Source: DATBGO01 sp050011895
Lineage (GTDB): Bacteria > Actinomycetota > Actinomycetes > Streptosporangiales > Streptosporangiaceae
Assembly: GCA_050011895.1 (NCBI GenBank)
Contig: JBEKIF010000001.1
Location: 62,001-126,000, forward strand
DNA: 64,000 nucleotides
Reading direction: 5' to 3'
Within the stretch, counting starts at the first letter, position 1. Each line of letters begins with the position of its first letter. This document shows positions 1-8,230 of the stretch, in pieces. The notes beneath the pieces were generated by a model that saw only the letters and a program-made list of their open reading frames with translations, did not search any database and had not been told where the DNA came from. The translations under genes were made by a program, and so were the position numbers.

Positions 1-598
1 GCTCGGGGATCAAGATGACGTTCGCGCCGCCCGCCATGCCCGCGTGCAGCGCGATCCAGCCCGCATGCCGGCCCATGACCTCGACGATCAGCGCCCGGTG
101 GTGGCTTTCCGCCGTGGTGTGCAGCCGGTCGATAGCTTCCATCGCGATGTTCACCGCGGTGTCGAACCCGAAAGTGTAGTCGGTGGCGCTGAGGTCGTTG
201 TCGATGGTCTTGGGCACTCCCACGACCTTGATGCCGTCCTCGTGCAACCGGGCCGCCACGCCGAGCGTGTCCTCGCCCCCGATCGCGATCAGCGCGTCCA
301 CGCCCAGCCGGGCCAGGTTGTCCTTGATCCGCTCGATCCCCGACCTGCCGCCCTCTGCGGCGGCATCGCCAAGCGGGTTGGTGCGGGACGAGCCCAGGAT
401 CGTGCCGCCGCGCGGCAGGATGCCGCGCACCGCCTGCACGTCCAGGGTGACAGTGTCCCCGTTCAGCGGTCCGCGCCAGCCGTCGCGGAATCCGGTGAAT
501 TCAAATTCGTGCTCCGACACCCCGGTGCGGACGATGGCGCGGATGACGGCGTTCAGGCCGGGGCAGTCGCCGCCTCCGGTAAGGACTCCAATTCGCAT
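1..598 (-). CDS. pfkA: 6-phosphofructokinase, N-terminal part (window edge)
   Basis: Phosphorylates fructose 6-phosphate at the committed step of glycolysis. The N-terminus reads MRIGVLTGGGDCPGLNAVIR, the glycine-rich nucleotide/phosphate loop of PfkA enzymes, and the substrate loop PKTIDND follows. The donor-site motif is GGEDT, not the GGDGS/T of E. coli-type enzymes, and a Lys precedes TIDND. Both changes are known from PPi-dependent and group III actinobacterial enzymes, so the phosphoryl donor (ATP or PPi) cannot be assigned here. Only about 199 residues are present; the C-terminus lies beyond position 1. The ATG at 596-598 is divergent from glpK with 39 bp between the starts. Confidence 0.95.
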   Translation of the reverse strand, partial: MRIGVLTGGGDCPGLNAVIRAIVRTGVSEHEFEFTGFRDGWRGPLNGDTVTLDVQAVRGILPRGGTILGSSRTNPLGDAAAEGGRSGIERIKDNLARLGVDALIAIGGEDTLGVAARLHEDGIKVVGVPKTIDNDLSATDYTFGFDTAVNIAMEAIDRLHTTAESHHRALIVEVMGRHAGWIALHAGMAGGANVILIPE

Positions 599-637
599 GA
601 GCTCCCTCTCGACGTTCTCAACCGCCACACTAGTGCT

Positions 638-2224
638 ATGAGCGTCCTCGCGATCGACGCAGGGACGACGGGCGTTACTGCCTTGGTCGTCGCCGCTGAT
701 GGCACCGTGGCCGGCCGTGGTTATCAGGAATTCCGCCAGTATTTCCCGGAACCCGGCTGGGTGGAACACCTGCCGGAGGGTATCTGGCAGGCCACCCTCT
801 CGGCCTGCAGGCAGGCGCTGGCCTCGGCCGCCGGTGCGGCACCGGTCAGCTGCATCGGGATCACCAACCAGCGCGAGACTGCCGTGGTCTGGGACCGCGC
901 CACGCTCGCCGCGCCGCGGCGGGCCATCGTCTGGCAGGACCGGCGGACCGCCGCCAGGTGCGACCAGCTGCGCGAGCAGGGCGTCGAGGAGCGGGTCGCC
1001 GCGCTCACCGGGCTCCGGCTCGATCCGTATTTCACCGCCACCAAGCTGAGCTGGCTCGCCACGGGCGACCCTTCCACCTGGGCCGGGATCACGGACGGCT
1101 CGATCGCCGCCGGTACCGTGGACTCCTACCTGATCGCACGGCTGACGGGCGGGCATCGCCACGTCACCGACGCGTCCAACGCCTCGCGCACCCTGCTCTT
1201 CGACATCGAAGCCGGGCAGTGGTCTGCTGAGCTGTGCGAGCTGTTCGGCGTGCCGCCACATGCGCTGCCTGAGGTCGTGCCATCCTCGGCGGTCGTCGGC
1301 CACACCGACCCTGACGCGTTCCTTGGCCTGTCGCTGCCGGTGGCCGGCGTGGCAGGTGACCAGCAGGCGGCGCTGTTCGGCCAGGCGTGCTTTGCCCCCG
1401 GCGCGGTGAAGTGCACCTACGGCACGGGGTCGTTCGTGCTGTGCAACACCGGGGCGACGATCGTGCGCTCGCAGGCCGGCCTGCTGTCCACGGTGGCATG
1501 GATGGATTCGTCGGGGGCGCTGACCTACGCGCTGGAGGGATCCGTCTTCGTGACCGGCGCCGCGGTTCAGTGGCTGCGGGACGGGCTCGGGCTGCTTGAC
1601 AACGCTGGCCAGAGCGAGGCACTGGCGCGCTCTGTTCCCGACTCTGGCGGCGTGGTCTTCGTGCCCGCGCTGACCGGGCTCGGGGCGCCGGACTGGGATC
1701 CGTCAGCACGGGGTGCGATCTTCGGCCTGACCCGCGGGACTACCCGTGCGCACCTGGTCCGTGCCGCCCTCGAGGCGATCGCGTTCGAGGTGCGCGACGT
1801 CGCCGATGTCATGGTCGCGGAATCGGCCGCACTCACGGCCGGGGCCGCCGCGGCGGGCGGCGCCGGCGATTCGGCGCCGCCAGGTGCGGAGGGTGCGGCG
1901 CCGGCCGGCCCGGAAACTGCGGCGCCAGCGGGTGCGGACGCTCCGGCGGCGCTGCGGGTGGACGGTGGCGCGAGCGCCAACAATCTGCTCATGCAATTGC
2001 AGGCCGACCAGCTTCAGGGACCGGTCGAGCGGCCTGTCGTGGCGGAGACGACCGCTCTGGGTGCCGCATTCCTCGCCGGGCTCGCCGTCGGCGAGTGGTC
2101 ATCGCCAGCCGAGCTTGCCGCGACCTGGCGGCTCGACCGCAGGTTCACGCCGGGCACCAGGGACGACGCAGGCTATGCACGCTGGCGTGACGCGGTTGGC
2201 CGGAGCAAGGGCTGGGCCAGGTAA
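638..2224 (+). CDS. glpK: glycerol kinase (FGGY family)
   Basis: Converts glycerol and ATP to glycerol 3-phosphate in the cytoplasm, feeding glycerolipid synthesis and glycolysis. FGGY N-terminal signature DAGTTG is at residues 7-12, followed by GITNQRET, the catalytic region IVWQDRRT, and GDQQAALFGQ / YGTGSF in the actin-like core. The C-terminal DGGASANNLLMQ motif is at about 442. The reading frame is open upstream, but homology begins at the ATG at 638. Odd feature: roughly residues 396-438 are an Ala/Gly/Pro-rich low-complexity stretch directly before the DGGA motif, making the protein (528 aa) longer than the usual ~500. It is divergent from pfkA and convergent with the acyltransferase gene. 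Confidence 0.95.
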   Translation: MSVLAIDAGTTGVTALVVAADGTVAGRGYQEFRQYFPEPGWVEHLPEGIWQATLSACRQALASAAGAAPVSCIGITNQRETAVVWDRATLAAPRRAIVWQDRRTAARCDQLREQGVEERVAALTGLRLDPYFTATKLSWLATGDPSTWAGITDGSIAAGTVDSYLIARLTGGHRHVTDASNASRTLLFDIEAGQWSAELCELFGVPPHALPEVVPSSAVVGHTDPDAFLGLSLPVAGVAGDQQAALFGQACFAPGAVKCTYGTGSFVLCNTGATIVRSQAGLLSTVAWMDSSGALTYALEGSVFVTGAAVQWLRDGLGLLDNAGQSEALARSVPDSGGVVFVPALTGLGAPDWDPSARGAIFGLTRGTTRAHLVRAALEAIAFEVRDVADVMVAESAALTAGAAAAGGAGDSAPPGAEGAAPAGPETAAPAGADAPAALRVDGGASANNLLMQLQADQLQGPVERPVVAETTALGAAFLAGLAVGEWSSPAELAATWRLDRRFTPGTRDDAGYARWRDAVGRSKGWAR

Positions 2225-2228
2225 CCGC

Positions 2229-2254
2229 CCGACCGAAGAGCCTCATCCGGTCGG
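2229..2254 (+). terminator. weak stem-loop after glpK
   Basis: A 7-bp perfect stem (ccgaccg / cggtcgg) with a 12-nt loop starts 4 nt after the glpK stop codon. There is no T-run, so termination is only a suggestion. The remaining ~160 bp up to the convergent acyltransferase stop show nothing else. Confidence 0.3.
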
Positions 2255-2414
2255 ACGCGGGACGTACATCTCGCTCAGCTAGGAACCGGGCGGCCCGATT
2301 TGACCGATGCGTGCCACCGGGCGCTCGGCGATGGCCGGGCGGACCCGGGCCAGCGGAGGGGTCGAGCGGACCAGACGAGCCAACGGGACGTCATCAGGGC
2401 TCGCGGACTTCGCC

Positions 2415-3293
2415 TCAGCCGGCGTCTCCGTCCGGGCCGGCGTCTCCGGGCAGGCCTGAGCCTCCGGCGGAGGCGGCGAGTTCATTGCTGCCAGGCGGTC
2501 CGGCGGCCATCCGGCTCGCCGCGGCGGATGCTTTCCCGCCGTCGGCGGCTGCCCGGGCCGCGCCGTCAAGGTCTCCCGCACCCGCGGATCGCGCCGCGTC
2601 GGGCTTCCTCCGGGACGGCGCCAGCCGGAGCTTGCTGCGGCCCGCATACTCGTCCACGTACTCCTGCCCAGCGAGCTTCATGAGCTCGTACATGATCTCG
2701 TCGGTTATCGCGCGCAGCACGATCCGGTCTTCGTGCAAGCCGTAGTAGCGCGAGAAGTCGAGCGGCTTGCCGAACCGCACGCCTGGGCGCACCCAGGGCC
2801 GCGGCGCGATCTTGCCTGGCGGCTGGAACTCGAAGGTTCCCACCATGGCGGTCGGGATCACCGGGACCCTCGCTTCCAGGGCCAGCCGGGCTACGCCGGT
2901 CTTGCCCCGGTAAAGCCTGCCGTCCGGGGTGCGGGTCCCCTCCGGATAGATCCCGAGCAAGTGGCCCTGTGCGAGCACCCGCAGACCGGTGCGGAGCGCA
3001 CGCTCGCTCGCCTGCCCGCCGGACCGGTCTACCGGAATCTGCCCCACACCGCTGAAGAAGGCGCGGCTGGCCAGGCCCTTGAAGCCATGGCCGGTGAAGT
3101 ACTCCGACTTCGCGAGGAAGACCACCTTGCGCGGCACCGGCAGCGGGGTGAAGAAGTGATCGGAGAACGAGAGGTGGTTGCTGGCCAGGATCGCACCTCC
3201 CTCGCGCGGGATATTCTCGACGCCGTCGTACCACGGCCGGAACAGGAGCCGGAGGATCGGCCCGAGTATCGCCTTAACCACCGAATAGAACAC
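2415..3293 (-). CDS. 1-acylglycerol-3-phosphate O-acyltransferase, PlsC family
   Basis: Membrane-associated acyltransferase of phospholipid synthesis, predicted to acylate lysophosphatidic acid at sn-2. Visible family blocks are the catalytic HX4D box in NHLSFSD, the glycerol-phosphate-binding block IYPEGTRTPDGRLYRGKTG, and VPVIPTAMVGT. The start is uncertain: the GTG at 3293 gives the usual N-terminus (VFYSVVKAILGP), while an ATG at 3341 with an upstream AAGGA would add 16 residues. About 65 C-terminal residues rich in Ala/Gly/Asp/Pro form a low-complexity tail. A homologue sits near fadD15 in mycobacteria (Rv2182c), in agreement with the synteny here. Divergent from the esterase. Confidence 0.88.
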   Translation of the reverse strand: MFYSVVKAILGPILRLLFRPWYDGVENIPREGGAILASNHLSFSDHFFTPLPVPRKVVFLAKSEYFTGHGFKGLASRAFFSGVGQIPVDRSGGQASERALRTGLRVLAQGHLLGIYPEGTRTPDGRLYRGKTGVARLALEARVPVIPTAMVGTFEFQPPGKIAPRPWVRPGVRFGKPLDFSRYYGLHEDRIVLRAITDEIMYELMKLAGQEYVDEYAGRSKLRLAPSRRKPDAARSAGAGDLDGAARAAADGGKASAAASRMAAGPPGSNELAASAGGSGLPGDAGPDGDAG

Positions 3294-3433
3294 GATCACA
3301 TGTTCCCATGTCCTGACGTCGATGGGGATGGGGCATCGCATGCATCCTTAACGGAGTCCACAGCTGCACGCCGCCCGCTGGCGTGGGACGATTCGGGATG
3401 GGAAAGGCATCGATGCGGTGAGAGGATCCGACC

Positions 3434-4192
3434 ATGCCCGTGTTGCCAGGCGCAGAACCCTTCAGCCATGACGGCGGCCGTACCGGCGTGCTGCTCTGTC
3501 ACGGATTCACCGGGTGCCCGCAATCGCTGCGGCCATGGGCGGAATATCTGGCCGAAGCGGGCCTGAGCATCCGCTTGCCGAGGCTCCCCGGTCACGGAAC
3601 CACGTGGCAGGAGATGGCGCACACTCGCTGGGAAGACTGGTATGCCGAGGTCAACAGGAGCTTCGATGAGCTTCGCGCCACCACGGACGAGATCTTCGTC
3701 ATGGGGCTATCCATGGGCGGCTGCCTGGCCCTCCGGCTGGCTGAACTGCGCGGTTCGGCGGTCGCGGGGCTAGTGCTCGTCAACCCGTCCATCACCGCAG
3801 ACACCCCTTTGTTCGCGTTCTTGCCGGTAATGAAGTACGTGGTGCCTTCGACCAAGGGGATCGCCAGCGACATCAAGAAGGCGGGAGCCACCGAACTCGC
3901 CTACACGAGGGTCCCGCTCAAGGCTGCCGCTACGCTTCCCGGGCTGTGGCGGGTCACCAAGGACCAGCTAGGCGACGTGACCCAGCCGGTGCTCGTCTAC
4001 CGCAGCGCTGTTGACCACGTCGTCAAGCCCCGCAGCGTCCAGATCCTGCGCGACTCGCTCGCGGGAGGGGTGCTCGAAGTCCGCGATTGCGCAGACAGCT
4101 ATCACGTTGCGACCCTGGACAACGACGCGCAGGCCATCTTCACGGGGAGCCTTGACTTCGTGAGAGCACATAGCCGGGCCGGGAAGGGGTAG
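3434..4192 (+). CDS. alpha/beta-hydrolase, carboxylesterase/monoacylglycerol-lipase type
   Basis: A 252-residue single-domain alpha/beta-hydrolase resembling Est30-like carboxylesterases. The oxyanion region is HGFTGCPQSL, the nucleophile elbow is GLSMGG (Ser near 97), a candidate acid is the Asp of SAVDHVV, and the catalytic His is probably in SYHVATLDND near the C-terminus. No signal peptide, so cytoplasmic. The ATG at 3434 follows an AGAGGA-type ribosome site. The substrate is unknown; the neighbouring acyltransferase makes a lipid ester plausible but this is inference. It is followed after 26 bp by a co-directional membrane-protein gene. Confidence 0.88.
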   Translation: MPVLPGAEPFSHDGGRTGVLLCHGFTGCPQSLRPWAEYLAEAGLSIRLPRLPGHGTTWQEMAHTRWEDWYAEVNRSFDELRATTDEIFVMGLSMGGCLALRLAELRGSAVAGLVLVNPSITADTPLFAFLPVMKYVVPSTKGIASDIKKAGATELAYTRVPLKAAATLPGLWRVTKDQLGDVTQPVLVYRSAVDHVVKPRSVQILRDSLAGGVLEVRDCADSYHVATLDNDAQAIFTGSLDFVRAHSRAGKG

Positions 4193-4218
4193 CCGGTGCG
4201 GACTCGGGTGACAGCCAG

Positions 4219-5034
4219 GTGAGCGGGAGCGACCCACGCGGCGACGAGGCCGCGTGGCGTGACCTGGTCGCACGGTATGACATGGCCATCGACCTCGACA
4301 CTGCCGCGCCGCCCTGGCCCGACATCGAGAGCCTCGGCGCAGCACAGTACGGCGACCCGCCGCGCGCCGGGTCAGAGCCGGGCCAGGTGCCGCCGGACGA
4401 GGCTCTGCAGCCGCCAGCTGGCCTGGAAGATCCAGCGGGTCTCGGGTCCTCCGCCGGGCCCGAGACCGAGCCAGCAGCCCACCAGGGCGGTCTCGCTGGG
4501 GCAGCAGGACCCGCTGGGACGGCAGGAGCCGCTGGCGCAGCGGCGGATCGGCCAGGAGCGGGGGCTGGGCCAGGAGCCGAATCCGGACCCGCAGCAGAAT
4601 CCGGACCCGCAGCCGAATCCGGACCCGCACCAGGAGCAGGCACCCGGGCCGGACCGGGAAACGGATCAAGACCTGCGCCAGGCACGGGCGCAGGTGCCGA
4701 CCGGACCCGCGTCGTCCGTCATGCCACCGCCCCGGCTCAGCGGGCCCCGGCTCAGCGGGCTCCCGCTGAGGACGATCACGACGAGGATGAGCATTACATC
4801 CCGCCGCCACCGCCGCCCCTGCCGCACCTCGATCCAGTGGCCAAGGGCGCATGGACCGCGCTCTTCGGCGGTCCCGCGTACTTGCTGATAGCTTCCATCG
4901 TGGGCTGGGTCGTGCCGGGCTGGGCGGCGCTCGGAGCCGTCGCTGCCTTTGTCGGCGGTTTCACCGTCGTCGTGCTCCGGCTGGGAGACGGCCCGTCTCG
5001 CGGCGCCGGGCCCGACAACGGAGCCGTCCTGTAG
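4219..5034 (+). CDS. conserved actinobacterial membrane protein, Pro/Gly-rich N-terminal half
   Basis: Function unknown. The first ~30 residues (WRDLVARYDMAIDLD... PPWPDIE) and the last ~85 look conserved; the middle (about 45-175) is low-complexity Ala/Gly/Pro. An acidic stretch (EDDHDEDEHYIPP) leads into a polyproline run, then PHLDPVAKGAWTALFGGPAY and two transmembrane helices, ending with a GDGPSR...GPDNGAV tail. This architecture, with the same PPPPPLP-LDP-KGAW order, is familiar from Streptomyces neighbours of glucokinase. GTG start at 4219. Convergent with the ROK kinase gene (24-bp gap). Confidence 0.8.
   Translation: MSGSDPRGDEAAWRDLVARYDMAIDLDTAAPPWPDIESLGAAQYGDPPRAGSEPGQVPPDEALQPPAGLEDPAGLGSSAGPETEPAAHQGGLAGAAGPAGTAGAAGAAADRPGAGAGPGAESGPAAESGPAAESGPAPGAGTRAGPGNGSRPAPGTGAGADRTRVVRHATAPAQRAPAQRAPAEDDHDEDEHYIPPPPPPLPHLDPVAKGAWTALFGGPAYLLIASIVGWVVPGWAALGAVAAFVGGFTVVVLRLGDGPSRGAGPDNGAVL
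4579..4632 (+). repeat. three 18-bp in-frame tandem units
   Basis: The unit gaatccggacccgcagca occurs three times with 1-2 changes and encodes ESGPAA repeats in the low-complexity section of the membrane protein. It looks like simple replication-slippage expansion. Confidence 0.85.
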
Positions 5035-5058
5035 CCACCGGCGTGCAGGCGAGTCAGC

Positions 5059-6003
5059 TCATCGGCCCCTGGCCAGGTCTGCGGCGCCGATAAGGCCCGC
5101 GTCAGCGCCTAGTTCCGCCAGCCTGATCTCAGCGCGCTCCCGGTGTGACCCGCCAGTCAGTCCGTGGCTGAACGCTTCGCGGGCCGGACCAAGCAGCAAT
5201 TCTCCTGCGTCCGACACACCGCCACCGATAACGAAGCAGCCCGGGTCAAGTATTGCCGCCAGGTCAGCCAGGCCCTGGCCAAGCCATCCCCCGACGATGT
5301 CGAAGCACCGCAACGCGCCCGCGTCGCCCTCTCGCGCAGCCTGCGAGACTTCCAGCCCGGTGATCTTCTCCGCGCTGTCGCCGGCGAGCTGCAGCATCCG
5401 GACGGCCGCTCCCGGCGACCGCCTGGCGAAGTCCCGTGCCTCAGCCACGAGAGCATTTCCGCTCGCGTACTGCTCCCAGCAGCCGCGGTTACCGCATCCG
5501 CACAGGCGGCCGTCCGGTATGACCCGGTAATGCCCGGGCTCCCCGGCAATCCCCCACCTGCCGCGATAAAGCTCGCCGTTCAGTACGATTCCCGCGCCGA
5601 TGCCGGTGCCGACCGTTATGAGCATCACATGCCGCCGGCCTCGGGCCGCGCCGAACGTTACCTCCGCCCAGGCTGCGGCGTTCGCATCATTCTCGACGAT
5701 CACCGGCACGCCGACCCGTTCCTCGACATGCTTCTTCACGGCTTCCTCGCGCCAGGCGAGGTTAGGCGCGAACAGCACGCGGGAGGAGGTCTCGTCGACG
5801 AATCCCGCGGCTCCGATACCGACGGCCTCGATCTGGTGGCGGCCGAGCAGTTCCAGCACTGCATCGCCGATGACCTTGGCGGTTCCCTCCGGGCTCGCGG
5901 CCGGAGTCGGCAGCCTCAGCTTCTCGAGAATGTGCCCTTGCCGATCGACGATGCCCGCGGCCACCTTGGTACCCCCAACGTCAACCCCTATCGTCAGGCT
6001 CAC
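5059..6003 (-). CDS. glk: ROK-family glucokinase
   Basis: Predicted ATP-dependent glucose kinase; in Streptomyces the orthologue (GlkA) also acts in carbon catabolite repression. N-terminal phosphate loop is TIGVDVGGTKVAAG. The ROK signature follows, with the sugar-binding GEPGHYRV and the zinc-binding C-G-C-G-x-x-G-C motif in LCGCGNRGCWEQYASG. ENDANAAAWAE carries the likely catalytic Asp. GTG at 6003 was chosen because homology starts there and GAAGGG lies just upstream. It overlaps the end of the DUF5304-like gene by 23 bp, so it is the last gene of a leftward operon. 314 residues, normal length. Confidence 0.93.
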   Translation of the reverse strand: MSLTIGVDVGGTKVAAGIVDRQGHILEKLRLPTPAASPEGTAKVIGDAVLELLGRHQIEAVGIGAAGFVDETSSRVLFAPNLAWREEAVKKHVEERVGVPVIVENDANAAAWAEVTFGAARGRRHVMLITVGTGIGAGIVLNGELYRGRWGIAGEPGHYRVIPDGRLCGCGNRGCWEQYASGNALVAEARDFARRSPGAAVRMLQLAGDSAEKITGLEVSQAAREGDAGALRCFDIVGGWLGQGLADLAAILDPGCFVIGGGVSDAGELLLGPAREAFSHGLTGGSHRERAEIRLAELGADAGLIGAADLARGR

Positions 6004-6820
6004 CGCGGCGCCCTTCACCCGATCTCTCGGCTTCGTGCGTCGTCGGGTGAGCCGGGCCAGCAGAGGACGCGTCCGGTGTCCCTCGCTTAGCAGCGGGCGA
6101 GCCAGAACCGGCCGACAGCACCGCGTCAAAGGCGGCCAGCGCCTCCTGGACGGCCGACGCAACGACATCGCCTGCCCCCGCCAGCTGGGAGCCGAGGCCT
6201 GGTCCCGACTCCCTGATCCGGCGGGCAGCGCGGCAGACGGGGCACCAGGCGCACTCGGGTGCATCCATCGACTCGTCAGGCGGCGGCTCCGTTGTCGCGG
6301 TCTCCCAGATGTCACCCGGCTTGTCGCGGCTGCCGCCGCCGACGGTCCGGCGTACCTGCTCGCTGAACTCGCGGCGCATGCTCCTCGCGCCGTACCGGAT
6401 GAGCCACCGCTGGACCTCGCCAGTCAGGTCCGCGCCTAGCTGGCGCGAGGCAGACGACTGGCTGCGCGAAGTTGCCTTGCCGCCTTGTGAGGCCTCCCTA
6501 CTGGAAGATCCCTGGCCGCGCGGGCGTGCCTGGCGCGGCGCACCAGCATCACGCGGCGCACCAGCATCACGCGGCGCACCAGCATCGCGCGGCGGAGCAG
6601 CATCGCGCGGCGGAGCACCTTCGCGCGGCGGCGCAGCATCGCGCGGCGGAGCACCTTCGCGCGGCGGCGCAGCATCACGCGGCGGAGTACCTTCGCGCGG
6701 CTGACCCTGGTGCGGATGACCTGATTCGTGCGCCGCGCCGGCTGGCCCGCCGGGGCTTGACAGCCCGTTATGCCCGGGCTGCGGTCCGGGCTCCCCGGCC
6801 TGCTCAGGTTGCTGGGTCAC
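5981..6820 (-). CDS. DUF5304-like protein with long repeat-rich N-terminal half
   Basis: Function unknown. The conserved part is C-terminal: LGADLTGEVQRWLIRYGARSM, then PECAWCPVCRAARRIRESGP with a CxxC pair that could bind metal, then a helix (QLAGAGDVVASAVQEALAAFDAVL). This matches the small protein encoded just before glucokinase in Streptomyces. The first ~130 residues are hydrophilic and built from PPRDA / PPREG / APRDAG repeats. The GTG at 6820 overlaps the SRPBCC stop codon (GTGA), indicating translational coupling; the 3' end overlaps the ROK start. Confidence 0.8.
   Translation of the reverse strand: MTQQPEQAGEPGPQPGHNGLSSPGGPAGAAHESGHPHQGQPREGTPPRDAAPPREGAPPRDAAPPREGAPPRDAAPPRDAGAPRDAGAPRDAGAPRQARPRGQGSSSREASQGGKATSRSQSSASRQLGADLTGEVQRWLIRYGARSMRREFSEQVRRTVGGGSRDKPGDIWETATTEPPPDESMDAPECAWCPVCRAARRIRESGPGLGSQLAGAGDVVASAVQEALAAFDAVLSAGSGSPAAKRGTPDASSAGPAHPTTHEAERSGEGRRGEPDDRG
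6536..6707 (-). repeat. 15/30-bp coding tandem repeat array
   Basis: About eleven degenerate 15-bp units (sense strand of the type cgcgatgctgcgccg or cgcgaaggtgctccg) encode alternating PPRDA, PPREG and APRDAG pentapeptides in the DUF5304-like protein. Several adjacent 30-bp pairs are identical, a sign of recent expansion. Confidence 0.85.
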
Positions 6821-7266
6821 CGGTTTCCAACCGTAGCTTCAGCACGTGACTTCAGCCCTTTCAGTGCAGTGTCGATGAGCATCTTCTCGGCCCGGCGCTT
6901 GAGCATCCCGATCATCGGTATCCGGATCCCGACAGCAAGCTCGTACGTCACATCCGTGCTGTCGCCGCGGCCCGCGAGCCGGTACGCACCGGACATCTCG
7001 GATACAACAGAACCTGCTTCGGCGAGCACCCAGCTGACCTGAGCATCGCCGTCCCACTCATACCCGAGCACGTAACTGTCCTTGATCATCCCGGCGTCCA
7101 GCCGGAACCGTACCCTTTCTGCCCTGCCGTCGGCACCCCGGGAGAGCGTCTCGGTGGAACGCACGGCGGTGGCCCATTCCGGGTAGGCATCGAAATCGGC
7201 GATCACGGCCATGACGGCCTCCACCGGTGCCGCGACAGCAATGCTTGAAGTCGTCTTCTCAGCCAT
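6817..7266 (-). CDS. SRPBCC-superfamily (polyketide cyclase/START-like) protein
   Basis: 149-residue START/Bet v1-type fold that probably binds a hydrophobic ligand. The N-terminus EKTTSSIAVAAPVEAVMAVIADFDAYPEWA is the typical first strand and helix pair of the family. The C-terminus forms the long closing helix (GMLKRRAEKMLIDTALKGLKSRAE). A homologue lies at the same syntenic position in mycobacteria (Rv2185c). Ligand unknown. It sits 34 bp after the phosphoesterase gene and is coupled (GTGA) to the DUF5304-like gene, so phosphoesterase, SRPBCC, DUF5304 and ROK kinase probably form one operon. Confidence 0.88.
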   Translation of the reverse strand: MAEKTTSSIAVAAPVEAVMAVIADFDAYPEWATAVRSTETLSRGADGRAERVRFRLDAGMIKDSYVLGYEWDGDAQVSWVLAEAGSVVSEMSGAYRLAGRGDSTDVTYELAVGIRIPMIGMLKRRAEKMLIDTALKGLKSRAEATVGNR

Positions 7267-7300
7267 GCTCGGAGCGTACCTCTAGCCGCCCGCACAGCTA

Positions 7301-8068
7301 CTACCACTCCAGTACGAACGGCCGCCCTGTCGCTCTGAAATGCCCGACGTTAAGGCACTCGGTGTCGCCGATTTTGACCTGACGGGCCAGTGGCTGATGC
7401 ACGTGCCCGAACAGGAGGTACCTGGGCCCGGTCCGCCGGACCGCGTCCAGCAGCGCCTGACTGCCCCGCTCCATCCTGCGGGCGACCGTGTCATAGAGCA
7501 GTTCGGGCACGGCAGGCGGGATGTGTGCGCAGAGCACGTCGACCTCGCCCACCGCTGCGACCTTGGCCTCGTAGACGTCGTCGGGAAGCTCGTAAGGGGT
7601 CCGGTACGGCGACCGCAGCCCGCCGCCGACGAAGCCGAAGGCCCAGCCGCCAAGCTCCAACCGCTCGCCGTCCAGCACGTGCAGACCCGGGCGCAGGTGG
7701 GCGCTCCACATCCGCGGTATGTCGACGTTGCCGTAGGTCAGGTACGACGGTGTCGGGAAAGCCGCGAACAGCTGCGCGTACTGCCGGTTCACCGCCGCCT
7801 CGAGGCGGGTGGCCGGGTCGCCGTCCAGCCCGGCCCACAGCCGCCTCGACATCGCCCTCGCCTCGTCGAAGCGCTTCGCGGTGCGCAGCGCGATGAATGC
7901 CCCCGCCGCATCGGCGCCGAACAGGTCAGGGAAGATCCCCTGACTGTGATCGGCGTAGTCGATGAACTGCAGCAGGTCCCCCAGGCAGAAGAGCGCGTCC
8001 GCCCCGTCGGCGGCACCCCGCAGCGCCTCGTGCCTGCCATGCACATCGCTCACCACGTGCACCCGCAT
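7301..8068 (-). CDS. calcineurin-like metallophosphoesterase
   Basis: Predicted dinuclear-metal phosphohydrolase, 255 residues. The metal-ligand blocks are in order: VVSDVHGRHEAL (D, H), LGDLLQFIDY (GD), GNVD (N), AHIPP and GHVHQP (final GHxH). The frame is open 34 codons upstream, but the ATG at 8068 immediately precedes the first strand (MRVHVVSDVHG) and is the likely start. First gene of the leftward operon ending with the ROK glucokinase. The physiological substrate is not evident. Confidence 0.88.
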   Translation of the reverse strand: MRVHVVSDVHGRHEALRGAADGADALFCLGDLLQFIDYADHSQGIFPDLFGADAAGAFIALRTAKRFDEARAMSRRLWAGLDGDPATRLEAAVNRQYAQLFAAFPTPSYLTYGNVDIPRMWSAHLRPGLHVLDGERLELGGWAFGFVGGGLRSPYRTPYELPDDVYEAKVAAVGEVDVLCAHIPPAVPELLYDTVARRMERGSQALLDAVRRTGPRYLLFGHVHQPLARQVKIGDTECLNVGHFRATGRPFVLEW

Positions 8069-8188
8069 GCCAACACAGTAGGCAGATGTCACGGCATCCG
8101 GTGCAACTGACCGGGCCGGGCCGGCCGCCGCCCGCTCTGGAGCTACAACCGCTGTAGCGGTACCGTCCATGAGAGATCCGCTTTACGC

Positions 8189-8230
8189 GGTGAGTCAACT
8201 GCGGTGAGTCAACTGCGGTGAGTCAACTGC
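8189..8230. repeat. three perfect 14-bp direct repeats in a divergent promoter region
   Basis: The unit ggtgagtcaactgc occurs three times back to back, followed at 8233-8255 by an inverted pair (agttgac ... gagtcaac) sharing the same GTCAAC core. The array lies between the divergent phosphoesterase and acyl-CoA synthetase genes, ending about 48 bp before the latter's TTG start. On the minus strand each unit offers a TTGACT -35-like box. A regulator-binding array is a reasonable inference but no factor can be named. Confidence 0.75.
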
